Shown: positions 15,819 through 25,313 of the stretch, one piece after another | Numbering within the stretch: position 1 is the stretch's first letter | Layout: the number at the start of each line of letters is the position of its first letter | Notes under the pieces: generated by a model | Told to the model about the DNA's origin: nothing | The model's input: only the letters and a program-made list of their open reading frames with translations | The model's database searches: none | Origin: Reichenbachiella agariperforans | GTDB taxonomy: Bacteria > Bacteroidota > Bacteroidia > Cytophagales > Cyclobacteriaceae | Direction: 5' to 3' | NCBI RefSeq assembly: GCF_900142205.1 | Contig: NZ_FRAA01000004.1 | Location: 248,001 to 312,000 of the forward strand | DNA: 64,000 nt | Translations under genes and position numbers: made by a program

Positions 15819-17159
15819 TTATTTTCTATCAAACAAAAGTCTTTTTCCTAACTGCGATTCATCGAATGCGCCCTCCTGATAGGCGAGATGCCCAGAGACG
15901 AAAGTATGCGTGATTTTAGATCTTAACTTTTGCCCTTCGAATGGACTCCAGCCACATTTGGACAACACATTACCCTTGTTGACGACCCAGTGATCTGTGG
16001 TATCGACAAGTACCAAGTCTGCATAGTATCCCTCTCTGATATATCCACGCTTTTCGATCTCGAATAGTATCGCAGGATTATGGCTCATCTTTTCGACGAT
16101 CCGCTCGATGGATATCTTTCCATTCAGGTAATGTTCCATCATCGCAGGCAGTGCGTGCTGCACTAGAGGCCCTCCCGATGGGCAGTTGAGGTAGCCGTTG
16201 TTCTTCTCCTCCATCGTGTGTGGTGCATGATCAGTCGCGATCACGTCAATCTTATCATCCAGCATCGCTTGAAAAACCATATCGCGATCATAAGCCGTTT
16301 TCACCGCAGGATTCCATTTGATATTCCCACCCTTAGTCACATAGTCCTCATCACTAAACCACATGTGGTGGATACATGCCTCTGAAGTCACTAATTTATC
16401 TTTGAGCGGGACACTGTTATCAAACAGCTCGGTCTCCTTACCCGTAGAGATATGCAAGACATGAAATTTAGTTCCGTTCTTCTTAGCCAGTGCCACCGCC
16501 TTCGATGAAGAAATATAACAAGCATCCTCACTACGAATCAACGGATGCGCAGTAAATGGTATATCATCTCCGTAACGCTCCTTATAGATTTCCATGTTTT
16601 TGCGAATCGTCCCTTCGTCCTCACAGTGTGCTGCGACGAGCATCTCCGCTCTAGAAAAAAGATTATTAAGTGTCTCCTCGTCATCCACTAGCATATTGCC
16701 CGTCGACGACCCCATAAAAACCTTAATCCCGCAAACATCTCTTCGGTTCGTCTTCAACACTTCCTCTAGGTTATCATTAGACGCTCCCATAAAGAATGAA
16801 TAATTCGCCAGTGACTTCTCTGCACCTATGTCATATTTGTCCTGAAGCAGCTCCTGCGTCAGCGTATTCGGTACGGTATTGGGCATCTCCATAAATGAAG
16901 TAATCCCACCTGCTACCGCTGCTCGACTCTCGGTATAAATCTCCGCCTTGTGTGTCAAACCTGGCTCCCTAAAATGCACCTGATCATCAATCACACCAGG
17001 TAGCAAAAACTTGCCTTCTGCATCGATGACAGTAGCAGTATCATGACTAAGGTCATAGCCTATCTTTTCTATCATCTGATCTTTGATCAAAACATCGTGC
17101 GCCAACATCGTACCTTCGTTGACCAACTTTGCATTCTTAATAAGGGTGTACTTTGACAT
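15819..17159 (-). CDS. pyrC: Dihydroorotase
   Basis: Dihydroorotase closes carbamoyl-aspartate to dihydroorotate in pyrimidine synthesis. The 446-residue amidohydrolase shows the metal/substrate segment DDQVHFREPG (58-67), K146 in GIKVFMGSSTGN as the candidate carbamylated lysine, H178 in HCEDE, FHVLHIST near 232-239, and TDHAPH (309-314) with the catalytic aspartate. Unusually, the first histidine of the classical DxHxH motif is Gln (Q60); the second (H62) and R64 remain. I recall this variant in related Bacteroidota dihydroorotases but cannot verify it. It is divergent from the DEAD-box helicase gene. Confidence 0.93.
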   Translation of the reverse strand: MSKYTLIKNAKLVNEGTMLAHDVLIKDQMIEKIGYDLSHDTATVIDAEGKFLLPGVIDDQVHFREPGLTHKAEIYTESRAAVAGGITSFMEMPNTVPNTLTQELLQDKYDIGAEKSLANYSFFMGASNDNLEEVLKTNRRDVCGIKVFMGSSTGNMLVDDEETLNNLFSRAEMLVAAHCEDEGTIRKNMEIYKERYGDDIPFTAHPLIRSEDACYISSSKAVALAKKNGTKFHVLHISTGKETELFDNSVPLKDKLVTSEACIHHMWFSDEDYVTKGGNIKWNPAVKTAYDRDMVFQAMLDDKIDVIATDHAPHTMEEKNNGYLNCPSGGPLVQHALPAMMEHYLNGKISIERIVEKMSHNPAILFEIEKRGYIREGYYADLVLVDTTDHWVVNKGNVLSKCGWSPFEGQKLRSKITHTFVSGHLAYQEGAFDESQLGKRLLFDRK

Positions 17160-17272
17160 AGTTTATCTTTTCATGTTCGAAATAGCTAAGTCTGACCGAA
17201 AATATGAAAGAATCTGCATCCTATTCAATTTTAACGCTCAGCGATTAACAATTTCATCCGTAAATTGCACCA

Positions 17273-17280
17273 CAAAAGTA
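17273..17280 (-). promoter_or_regulatory. Putative promoter -7 box for pyrC
   Basis: On the minus strand this reads TACTTTTG, matching TAnnTTTG, 114 bases upstream of the pyrC start in the divergent region. No -33 box is evident. Confidence 0.35.
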
Positions 17281-17308
17281 ACGGGATCAGGCCTCTAAAA
17301 TATTATCC

Positions 17309-18598
17309 ATGTCCAATAACATTGAAAGTTTTTCGGAACTAAAACTCAACAAGCAGATCCAAAATGCAATCCAAGAAGCTGGATATATCGCCCCTACGCC
17401 TATTCAGCAGCAAGCGATCCCACTCATCCAAGCAGGCCATGACCTGATGGGGATAGCCCAAACAGGGACTGGAAAGACAGCCGCATTTGTCCTACCTCTC
17501 CTGATGAAACTAAAATATGCACAGGGAACTAATCCGCGTGCGCTTATCCTAGCACCTACCCGAGAACTCGCGATACAAATCGAAGAAAATGTCAAACGAT
17601 ATGCCACCTACCTAGACATTCGGCATACAGCTATCTATGGTGGCTCAGGAATGAAAGTGCAGATAGAGGCATTCGAAAATGGTATGGATCTAGTTGTAGC
17701 TACTCCAGGGCGATTCATGGACATGTACAAAAAACAAATCTTCGGTACACGAGAAATCAAAACACTCATCATCGACGAGGCAGACAAAATGATGGACATG
17801 GGATTCATGCCGCAGATACGCCAGATTTTAGAAATCATCCCTGTCAAGCGACAGAACCTACTCTTCTCCGCGACCATGCCCGAAAGCGTCATGATACTCT
17901 CCGAAGAATTCTTAGAATTCCCAGAGAAAATAGAAGTCACGCCACAAGCGTCCACAGTGGACACCATAGACCAAGTGCTCTACCATGTCCCAAACTTCAA
18001 AACCAAGATCAACATTCTCGACCATCTACTGGAGAATGAGGCATTTAGTAGGGTGATCATTTTTGTCAAAACCAAAGCAAACGCCGACAACATCTTTAAG
18101 TTCATTGATCGGAAAATCACTAAATCCGTCAAAGTCATCCATGGCAATAAGGCGCAAAACACCCGAATGAACTCGATAGATTCGTTCAAAGAAGGAGAAA
18201 CTAGAATCCTCGTTGCTACTGATGTAGCTGCTCGGGGGCTCGACGTGTCACTCGTGTCCCATGTCATCAATTTTGATGTCCCGCTGATCTACGAAGACTA
18301 TGTCCATCGGATAGGTCGTACAGGCCGTGCGACCAACAAGGGGATCGCCATCACATTCAGCAACCAAGCCGAACAGTACCATATCAAAAAAATTGAAAAA
18401 CTCATCAATCGTACCATAGCAGTAAGCGACATCCCTGAAGAGGTCGAAGTAGAGAAGACTCCATTTGTAGAAAACCAAGAGATGCTGCGAGAACTAGACT
18501 TCCTCAAAAAGAAAGAAGACCCTGATTACAAGGGGGCTTTCCATGACAAAAAGAAAAAAAACACAAGATTCGATAAAAAGCGCCCAAAGCGAAAATAG
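17309..18598 (+). CDS. DEAD-box RNA helicase (RhlE-like)
   Basis: The 429-residue ATP-dependent RNA helicase carries the Q motif (about 28-35, APTPIQQQ), Walker A AQTGTGKT (50-57), PTRELA, DEAD (156-159), SAT (188-190), and the C-terminal helicase motifs ATDVAARGLD and HRIGRTGR. A short basic tail (KKKKNTRFDKKRPKRK) probably adds RNA affinity. Such proteins remodel structured RNA in ribosome assembly or mRNA decay, often in the cold. The subfamily (RhlE versus CsdA-like) is judged only from the short C-terminus. A gap rich in hairpins follows it. Confidence 0.94.
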   Translation: MSNNIESFSELKLNKQIQNAIQEAGYIAPTPIQQQAIPLIQAGHDLMGIAQTGTGKTAAFVLPLLMKLKYAQGTNPRALILAPTRELAIQIEENVKRYATYLDIRHTAIYGGSGMKVQIEAFENGMDLVVATPGRFMDMYKKQIFGTREIKTLIIDEADKMMDMGFMPQIRQILEIIPVKRQNLLFSATMPESVMILSEEFLEFPEKIEVTPQASTVDTIDQVLYHVPNFKTKINILDHLLENEAFSRVIIFVKTKANADNIFKFIDRKITKSVKVIHGNKAQNTRMNSIDSFKEGETRILVATDVAARGLDVSLVSHVINFDVPLIYEDYVHRIGRTGRATNKGIAITFSNQAEQYHIKKIEKLINRTIAVSDIPEEVEVEKTPFVENQEMLRELDFLKKKEDPDYKGAFHDKKKKNTRFDKKRPKRK

Positions 18599-18937
18599 TG
18601 TTCGTCTATAAATACATTCCGTTCATCGAAAATACCCATACCTTCATCCAAATCACAAGCATTGATAAGGCTAAAGCCCTTATAATTGTGACAGAAAGAT
18701 GGATTAATAGTCTTTCTTTCCATAGCTGGTTGAAAAGATCTTGTGGGGAGTTAGGTACAACGGTATCTAATCCCACAAGTATCGATTTACTCTCCTCCTC
18801 AACCGCTCCATTCTAACACTTTTTTTCTCATTGGATTCTTTACAAATAGGTAAACCTACGTCTACTTATTAGGGTTTTTCAACCTAAATTTGCGCCCATT
18901 ACATTTTTCTGGATTTTCATAAAGCACCATACCCAAA
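18599..18937 (+). other. Gap between DEAD-box helicase and gcvP with three consecutive hairpins
   Basis: No convincing gene is present in these 339 bases. Three inverted repeats lie in a row: CACAA..ATAAGG/CCTTAT..TTGTG (18654-18690), GAAAGA/TCTTTC (18694-18716), and CTTGTGGG..TTAG..TAC/GTA..CTAA..CCCACAAG (18740-18779). None is followed by a T-run. A TAnnTTTG box for gcvP lies at 18885-18892. A 72-codon open frame over the region lacks a start signal and recognisable features and is not called. Confidence 0.6.
18885..18892 (+). promoter_or_regulatory. Putative promoter -7 box for gcvP
   Basis: TAAATTTG followed by CGCCC matches TAnnTTTG and the extended form seen elsewhere in the window, 45 bases before the gcvP ATG. 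A -33 element is not clear. Confidence 0.48.
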
Positions 18938-21823
18938 ATGATCGCAAATTTAAACGAGAGAACCCACTTCGAAAACCGACATAACGCACCGTCTCAAACT
19001 GACATAGACACTATGCTCCAAACCATCGGAGTAGACTCTTTGGGTCACCTGATCGACGAAACAGTTCCACAAAACATCCGCAGAAAAGGAAAACTAAACC
19101 TCCCAACTGCACTAGACGAGTTCAGCTATTTCCACGCGATGAAGGAAACAGCGAATCAGAACAAAGTCTTCAAATCATTTATAGGGATGGGCTATTACGG
19201 GTGTGTCACGCCAGCAGTAATCCAGCGAAACATTCTAGAAAACCCAGGGTGGTACACCGCCTACACACCCTACCAAGCAGAAATTGCACAAGGCAGGTTA
19301 GAAGCTCTGATCAATTTTCAAACTACCGTCAGTGATCTGACTGGAATGGAAATTGCCAATGCGTCCTTGCTCGACGAAGGTACTGCCGCTGCAGAAGCGA
19401 TGACCATGTTGTTTGCACTCCGCAAAAAAGAAAAAAAATCTGCTACAAAATACTTCGTCGATCAAAACGTACTCCCACAGACACTAGACGTGCTGAAGAC
19501 TCGTGCGACTCCTCTGAATATCGAATTAGAGATCGGGGACTACACAAAAGCTGACCTATCTGCTCCAGCATACTTTGGTGTCATGGTACAGTACCCTAAT
19601 GCACAAGGAAACGTACAGGACTACACAACGCTCTTTGCAAAAGCCAAAGAAAACCAAGTCAAAATAGTCGCAGCAGCAGATTTACTCAGTCTAACACTAC
19701 TCACTCCTCCGGGCGAATGGGGTGCTGATGTAGTAGTAGGTACTACGCAACGATTTGGAGTCCCTATGTCATTCGGGGGACCACATGCTGCGTTCTTCGC
19801 TACCAAAGAGGAAAACAAGCGCTCGCTACCTGGTCGTATCATTGGTGTGTCTGTCGATCGCCATGGCAAGAAAGCCTACAGGATGGCCCTCCAAACCCGC
19901 GAACAACACATCCGTCGAGAGAAGGCCACTTCTAACATCTGTACCGCTCAAGTACTTTTAGGTGTCATGGCAGGTGCTTATGCAGTATATCATGGCCCTG
20001 AAGGACTAGAAAGAATTGCCAAGCGCGTACATGGACTAGCTAAACTTGCTGACAAGTACATCCAAAAACTAGGATTCAAGCAAAACAACGACACGTTCTT
20101 TGACACGCTAGATCTCGAAGTGGATCCAGGCCTAATTGAGAAAATCAAAATTGAGGCAGAAGCAAAAAAAATAAATTTCAACTACTTTATCGAGAATCAC
20201 ATCCTCATCGCCTTTGACGAGACACATACGCTGAGCGACCTACTCGATATCATTTCCGTATTCCAGAAATACAGTGAAGTGATTGTAGACACTGATCAAG
20301 TCACTACCGCTGCAGATGCTGTCACAATAGCATTTGACTCAGTATTCCAACGTGAGTCGGCTTATCTGACGCATGAAGTATTCCATAAGCATCGCTCAGA
20401 ACACGAAATGCTCAGGTATCTGAAATATCTGGAAAATAAAGATCTATCACTAGCACACTCCATGATTTCACTCGGATCATGTACCATGAAACTCAATGCC
20501 ACCTCGGAGATGATTCCGATTACTTGGCCAGAGTTTGCGATGATCCATCCATTTGCACCAGCATTTCAGACGCGTGGATACATGCATATCATCGAAGACC
20601 TCACCAAATGGCTCTCAGAAATTACAGATTTCCACACGGTTTCATTGCAACCTAACTCTGGAGCTCAAGGTGAGTATGCGGGTCTACTCGTGATCCGCGC
20701 CTACCAAGAGTCAATAGGTCAAGCACACCGAAACGTCACCATCATCCCATCATCGGCACACGGCACCAACCCTGCTAGTGCGGTCATGGCTGGCAACAAA
20801 GTTGTCATCGTACAATGTGATGCTCAGGGAAACATAGATGTAGCTGACTTGAAGACAAAAGCCGAAGAACACAAAGACAATTTATCCTCACTCATGATTA
20901 CTTATCCTTCTACGCATGGCGTATTCGAAGAGAGTGTTACTGAGATTTGCGATATCATCCACCAAAACGGAGGACAAGTCTACATGGATGGCGCTAACAT
21001 GAATGCTCAAGTAGGACTGACCAGCCCAGGTATTATTGGTGCTGACGTCTGTCACTTAAACCTTCACAAGACATTTGCAATCCCTCATGGTGGTGGTGGC
21101 CCAGGTATCGGCCCTATAGGTGTCGCAGAGCACCTTGCTCCATTTCTACCAGGCAACCCACTCATCCAAGTAGCAGAAGACGAAGCGATCACAGCAATTT
21201 CTAGTGCTCCATTCGGTAGTGCTGGCGTACTCGCCATCTCCTACGCTTATATCGCGATGATGGGACCAGAAGGACTAGAAAACGCCACCAAACTCGCTAT
21301 TCTCAACGCCAACTACATCAAAGCAAGGTTGGAAACCGAGTTCAACATCCTATATAGTGGCAAGAATGGTAGATGCGCACACGAAATGATCGTAGACTGC
21401 AGATCCTTCAAAGAATCCGGCATTGAAGTAGAAGATATCGCTAAACGTCTAATGGATTATGGGTTTCATGCCCCTACAGTTTCTTTCCCAGTAGCAGGGA
21501 CATTGATGATAGAACCTACAGAAAGTGAATCGAAGGAAGAGCTGGACAGATTCTGTGATGCGCTATTAAGCATACGCGAAGAAATTCGTCAGATAGAAAT
21601 AGGTCAAGCAGACAAGGAAGACAACGTCCTAAAAAATGCTCCGCACACGGCGGATCATTCTTTGAGCGATGATTGGGATCACGCATATTCAAGAGGCGAA
21701 GCAGTCTACCCTATTGCTTATCTAAGAAATAATAAATTTTGGCCATCGGTTGGTCGTGTAGACAATGCCTACGGAGACCGAAACCTCTATTGCAGCTGCA
21801 TCCCAACAGAAGCCTACTCGTAA
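18938..21823 (+). CDS. gcvP: Glycine dehydrogenase (decarboxylating), P protein of the glycine cleavage system
   Basis: GcvP decarboxylates glycine with pyridoxal phosphate and passes the aminomethyl group to the lipoyl H protein. At 961 residues it is the single-chain form with two fused aminotransferase-like halves. The C-terminal half has the PLP-lysine motif HLNLHKTF (K711) followed by a glycine-rich GGGGPGIGP loop (716-724). The N-terminal motif [13 protein letters not shown] near residue 81 is also typical. gcvT and gcvH are not adjacent. A TAnnTTTG box lies upstream, but no glycine-riboswitch pattern was recognised. Confidence 0.96.
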   Translation: MIANLNERTHFENRHNAPSQTDIDTMLQTIGVDSLGHLIDETVPQNIRRKGKLNLPTALDEFSYFHAMKETANQNKVFKSFIGMGYYGCVTPAVIQRNILENPGWYTAYTPYQAEIAQGRLEALINFQTTVSDLTGMEIANASLLDEGTAAAEAMTMLFALRKKEKKSATKYFVDQNVLPQTLDVLKTRATPLNIELEIGDYTKADLSAPAYFGVMVQYPNAQGNVQDYTTLFAKAKENQVKIVAAADLLSLTLLTPPGEWGADVVVGTTQRFGVPMSFGGPHAAFFATKEENKRSLPGRIIGVSVDRHGKKAYRMALQTREQHIRREKATSNICTAQVLLGVMAGAYAVYHGPEGLERIAKRVHGLAKLADKYIQKLGFKQNNDTFFDTLDLEVDPGLIEKIKIEAEAKKINFNYFIENHILIAFDETHTLSDLLDIISVFQKYSEVIVDTDQVTTAADAVTIAFDSVFQRESAYLTHEVFHKHRSEHEMLRYLKYLENKDLSLAHSMISLGSCTMKLNATSEMIPITWPEFAMIHPFAPAFQTRGYMHIIEDLTKWLSEITDFHTVSLQPNSGAQGEYAGLLVIRAYQESIGQAHRNVTIIPSSAHGTNPASAVMAGNKVVIVQCDAQGNIDVADLKTKAEEHKDNLSSLMITYPSTHGVFEESVTEICDIIHQNGGQVYMDGANMNAQVGLTSPGIIGADVCHLNLHKTFAIPHGGGGPGIGPIGVAEHLAPFLPGNPLIQVAEDEAITAISSAPFGSAGVLAISYAYIAMMGPEGLENATKLAILNANYIKARLETEFNILYSGKNGRCAHEMIVDCRSFKESGIEVEDIAKRLMDYGFHAPTVSFPVAGTLMIEPTESESKEELDRFCDALLSIREEIRQIEIGQADKEDNVLKNAPHTADHSLSDDWDHAYSRGEAVYPIAYLRNNKFWPSVGRVDNAYGDRNLYCSCIPTEAYS

Positions 21824-21849
21824 TCGGTGAGAAAATAAGCAACTAAAAC

Positions 21850-21898
21850 AAGTAAAATTTCATTCCGTATACATATATGGAATGAAATTTGCCTGTTT
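21850..21898 (+). terminator. Long hairpin after gcvP, probable transcript end
   Basis: AAATTTCATTCC (21855-21866) and GGAATGAAATTT (21879-21890) form a perfect 12-bp stem, with a possible outer AAACA/TGTTT extension. The T-run after it is poor (GCCTGTTTAG), so it may stabilise the 3' end rather than terminate alone. Confidence 0.5.
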
Positions 21899-21925
21899 AG
21901 TTCCTATTAAGTCAACCTTTGATTC

Positions 21926-22318
21926 ATGAAGAAAAACTACTTACTCATCCTATTTCTTTTCACGCTTTCTTTTGCTCCCATAGCACAAGACTTAGTTGAC
22001 AATAAGGAAAATGCCCTAGACTACTCTAGGAGCGTAGAAAAGCGTATCAATTACAACAAGAGCCTATCTCCCGACAAACTTGATTACAACCTTGAACCAC
22101 TTGAAGATGGGAAGTTTAAATTGATCTTCGTTAACCGACCGTCAGACTATGTCAACATCAAAATCTATGACATCATCGGCAATTTGGTTTTGACTGAAGA
22201 AAAAAAATACATGATTGGTTCTGAAATAGAATACAACTTCAATAAGAACAACACCAAAATCTACGTAGTAAAAGTAGAATCAGGAGAAGAGAACGTCATC
22301 AAGCGCGTCAACCTTTAA
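21926..22318 (+). CDS. Small secreted protein with a type IX secretion-like C-terminal domain
   Basis: The 130-residue protein has a signal peptide (1-20, ending near PIAQ), a charged middle of about 45 residues, and a C-terminal beta domain (about 62-130). The last part reads VNIKIYDIIGNLVL, then TKIYVVKVESGEENVIKRVNL, the pattern of type A sorting domains recognised by the type IX secretion system (KVYDxxGxLV, YxVKV, KRVxL). What is odd is that little else is attached: it looks like an exported sorting domain without a passenger enzyme. It sits alone between gcvP and a two-component system. Confidence 0.75.
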   Translation: MKKNYLLILFLFTLSFAPIAQDLVDNKENALDYSRSVEKRINYNKSLSPDKLDYNLEPLEDGKFKLIFVNRPSDYVNIKIYDIIGNLVLTEEKKYMIGSEIEYNFNKNNTKIYVVKVESGEENVIKRVNL

Positions 22319-22515
22319 TATCCCACATTTCTTTCAATCCCTCCCTTCCACAAATTTTCTTTGTGTAAATTATGTCCGATTTTGAGACACTTCTTTGTAC
22401 GAAATAGGGCAGTTCCTCGTTTAAGAACGCGTCAAAACTCCCTCTATTCCGTTCAGGAAAACTTTCTCATCTTTGGCACAAATACTGAATATCTATTTGA
22501 CAAATAAAATCTACA

Positions 22516-23895
22516 ATGGACAAAGAGCTTGGAAAAATACTGATCATAGACGATGACGAAGATGTGTTGTTTGCAGCCAAGATGCTGCTCAAAAAATATG
22601 CGCAAGAGGTCATTATAGAAAAGAACCCAAAAAAGATTCCTTTCCTACTCAACAATGACACCTACGATGTGATCATGTTGGATATGAATTTCAGCAAGGA
22701 CATCACCAGTGGAAAAGAAGGTTTTTACTGGCTTGACCAGATACTAGAGCGTGACCCACAAGCTGTAGTCATTCTCATAACAGCTTTTGGAGATGTCGAG
22801 ATGGCCGTCAAAGCACTCAAAGAAGGTGCTACCGACTTTGTACTAAAACCATGGCAAAACGAAAAATTGCTAGCGACATTATCGTCCGCCATTAAGCTCA
22901 AAAAATCCTACAAAGAAGTAGATCAACTCAAGACTGCAAAAAAACAACTGGAAGAAGAAATCAACCAGCCGTTTAAAGAAATCATTGGAGAGAGTGAAGC
23001 CATTAAAAGCGTATTTAGGTTGATTGATAAAGTAGCCGAGACAGATGCCAACATACTCATACTAGGAGAGAACGGGACAGGGAAAGAGCTCATATCACGT
23101 GCTGTACATATGAAGTCCATGCGCAAAGACAACGTATTCGTGGGGGTCGACATGGGAGCTATCACGGAAACATTATTCGAAAGTGAATTATTCGGACACA
23201 AAAAAGGGGCGTTTACAGATGCCAAAGATGACCGAAAAGGTCGATTCGAAATAGCCCACAAAGGCACATTGTTCTTAGATGAAATTGGCAACCTAGGCAT
23301 GCCACTTCAGTCCAAACTACTCACTGCCATACAAAACAGACAGGTCACACCTATTGGATCAAACAAAATACAAAATATCGATATTCGACTGATTTGTGCT
23401 ACCAATATGCCCCTGTACGAAATGGTAGAAGATTCAAGCTTTAGACAAGATCTACTTTACCGAATCAATACCGTCGAGATCAAGTTACCCGCGCTGCGCG
23501 AACGCATAGAGGACATCCCGCTACTTGCTGAGCATTTCATCAAAGTCTACAGCAAGAAATACAGAAAGAATGGCAAAAAGATCTCGTCCGCGGCATTAAA
23601 GAAACTCCAAAAGTATCACTGGCCAGGCAATATCCGTGAACTTCAGCACGCCATAGAGCGGGCGGTGATTATGAGTGACGAAAACAGCATGGTGCCTGAG
23701 GATTTCTTTTTTCTCAATTATAAAACAGAAAGTGATGGTATCAACTTAGAAGAAACATTTAACCTAGATGAAGTAGAACGCAACATCATTCAAAAAGCAA
23801 TCGATAGAAATCAAGGTAATATCTCTAGAGCAGCCAAAGAACTAGGTCTAACGCGTGCTTCTTTATACAGAAGACTAGAAAAACATGGACTTTAA
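22516..23895 (+). CDS. Sigma-54-dependent response regulator (NtrC family)
   Basis: The 459 residues hold a receiver domain (1-125; acidic pocket DDDE at 12-15, phospho-acceptor D56, K111), an AAA+ sigma-54 interaction domain (about 155-390; Walker A GENGTGKE at 184-191, LFLDEIG near 252-258), and a Fis-type DNA-binding helix-turn-helix at the end (NISRAAKELGLTRASLYRRLEKHGL region). The sigma-54 contact loop is GAFTDA (231-236) rather than the canonical GAFTGA. Its stop overlaps the start of the histidine kinase gene by 11 bases, so the two form a pair. Target genes should have sigma-54 promoters. Confidence 0.95.
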   Translation: MDKELGKILIIDDDEDVLFAAKMLLKKYAQEVIIEKNPKKIPFLLNNDTYDVIMLDMNFSKDITSGKEGFYWLDQILERDPQAVVILITAFGDVEMAVKALKEGATDFVLKPWQNEKLLATLSSAIKLKKSYKEVDQLKTAKKQLEEEINQPFKEIIGESEAIKSVFRLIDKVAETDANILILGENGTGKELISRAVHMKSMRKDNVFVGVDMGAITETLFESELFGHKKGAFTDAKDDRKGRFEIAHKGTLFLDEIGNLGMPLQSKLLTAIQNRQVTPIGSNKIQNIDIRLICATNMPLYEMVEDSSFRQDLLYRINTVEIKLPALRERIEDIPLLAEHFIKVYSKKYRKNGKKISSAALKKLQKYHWPGNIRELQHAIERAVIMSDENSMVPEDFFFLNYKTESDGINLEETFNLDEVERNIIQKAIDRNQGNISRAAKELGLTRASLYRRLEKHGL

Positions 23896-25261
23896 CAACA
23901 ACTTTAGGTTCACTATAGGGGTCAGAGTTGGTCTAGTCCTGTTGACCTGTATTTTTTTGGTCAACTCATTTTATACTGACTCTTACACCCTTACCAAGCT
24001 GCTATTACTCATTGCTCTGGTAGTCCAAGGGTATTCTCTGGCAAAGTATCTAGACAAGTCTAATATTGAGTTTACCAATTTTCTCAACTCCATCAAGTAT
24101 GATGATTTTACTCAAACCTACTCCACCAAACGGACTGGCACCTCTCAAGACGAACTCTATGAACGTTTCAATATGGTCATCCAGAAGTTCCGAGAGATCA
24201 GAGCCGAAAAAGAGGCACAATACCAATACCTACGTACAATAGTCCAGCACGTAGGGATCGGCATCATCACCTTCAACAAAGCAGGTCAGATCCAAATCAT
24301 CAACGCAGCAGCAAAATCCCTATTAGACATCAGCCAGATCAAAAGCATAGATGACCTGTCTGACCTGAATCCAGAACTCGTCAATAGTCTAAAAGATCTC
24401 CAAACTGGAGGCAGAGATTTAATCAAAATTGACAGAAAAGGAGAAGAGATTCAACTATCAGTCTACGCCATACAACTGGTGCGTAGAGAAGAGGAATTTA
24501 AATTAGTCTCGATTCAGAACATTAAAAGTGAACTGGATGAGAAAGAAATGGATGCTTGGCAAAACCTTGTAAATGTACTGACCCATGAAATCATGAACTC
24601 GGTCACGCCGATTTCCTCCTTAGCAGCTACGGTCGAATCAAATCTGGCGGATGTGATCGACGAAGAGTTTAACGTCAAAAACATATCAAAAGATGACATT
24701 GAAGACTTTCACATGGCTGTACATACGATTCATCGACGTAGCGAAAGCCTCATTAAATTCGTGAGTGATTTCAGAAACTTAACCCGAATTCCAATCCCAA
24801 AGAAATCTACGATCTGCCTCGAAGAATTGTTTACAGGAATACTGACCCTACTCAAACATGACATTCAAGAACAACAAATAGAAGTAACAACCCAAATCCA
24901 ACCCACAGACATCTGCATCAACGCGGATCAAGAACAGATCGAACAGGTCCTAATTAACTTGCTAAAAAATGCCATCCAAGCCCTAGAAGAAAATCCCGAA
25001 GAACATAAAAACAAGAAGCTAAAGATAGAAGCAGGTTTTGATGAGTTCCGGCGCGTCTACATTCATATCAAGGACAATGGTAGTGGGATAGACGAAGAGG
25101 CCGTGAAAAAAATTTTTATCCCCTTTTTCACTACAAAAAAGTCTGGATCTGGTATTGGTCTCAGTCTATCCAAACAAATCATGCGCAAACACAACGGCAA
25201 CATATCCGTCAGCAGTACCATCGATGTGGGTACCACATTTACTTTGGTATTCAATGAATAG
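23885..25261 (+). CDS. Sensor histidine kinase (NtrB-like)
   Basis: The 458-residue partner of the upstream NtrC-type regulator has two N-terminal membrane helices (about 10-28 and 35-54) with only a short loop between them. A cytoplasmic PAS-like domain follows (about 110-210), then the H-box TNVLTHEIMNS-type segment with H234 (NVLTHEIMNS), the N-box NLLKNAIQAL, the G1 box DNGSGID and G2 GSGIGLSLSKQI. With almost no periplasmic domain, it probably senses something inside the cell or in the membrane. It overlaps the regulator by 11 bases, indicating translational coupling. Confidence 0.95.
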   Translation: MDFNNNFRFTIGVRVGLVLLTCIFLVNSFYTDSYTLTKLLLLIALVVQGYSLAKYLDKSNIEFTNFLNSIKYDDFTQTYSTKRTGTSQDELYERFNMVIQKFREIRAEKEAQYQYLRTIVQHVGIGIITFNKAGQIQIINAAAKSLLDISQIKSIDDLSDLNPELVNSLKDLQTGGRDLIKIDRKGEEIQLSVYAIQLVRREEEFKLVSIQNIKSELDEKEMDAWQNLVNVLTHEIMNSVTPISSLAATVESNLADVIDEEFNVKNISKDDIEDFHMAVHTIHRRSESLIKFVSDFRNLTRIPIPKKSTICLEELFTGILTLLKHDIQEQQIEVTTQIQPTDICINADQEQIEQVLINLLKNAIQALEENPEEHKNKKLKIEAGFDEFRRVYIHIKDNGSGIDEEAVKKIFIPFFTTKKSGSGIGLSLSKQIMRKHNGNISVSSTIDVGTTFTLVFNE

Positions 25262-25313
25262 ACCGATTGATTCATTTAGGTTCATCGTATATTAGCTATC
25301 ATAATCGAACCCT

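Noticed and set aside
18598-18816. 72-codon plus-strand frame between the helicase and gcvP
   Set aside because: GTG start overlapping the helicase stop, no recognisable features, and the region is better explained by hairpins.
18599-18937. Glycine riboswitch upstream of gcvP
   Set aside because: The conserved glycine aptamer core was looked for and not seen; the hairpins present do not fit it.
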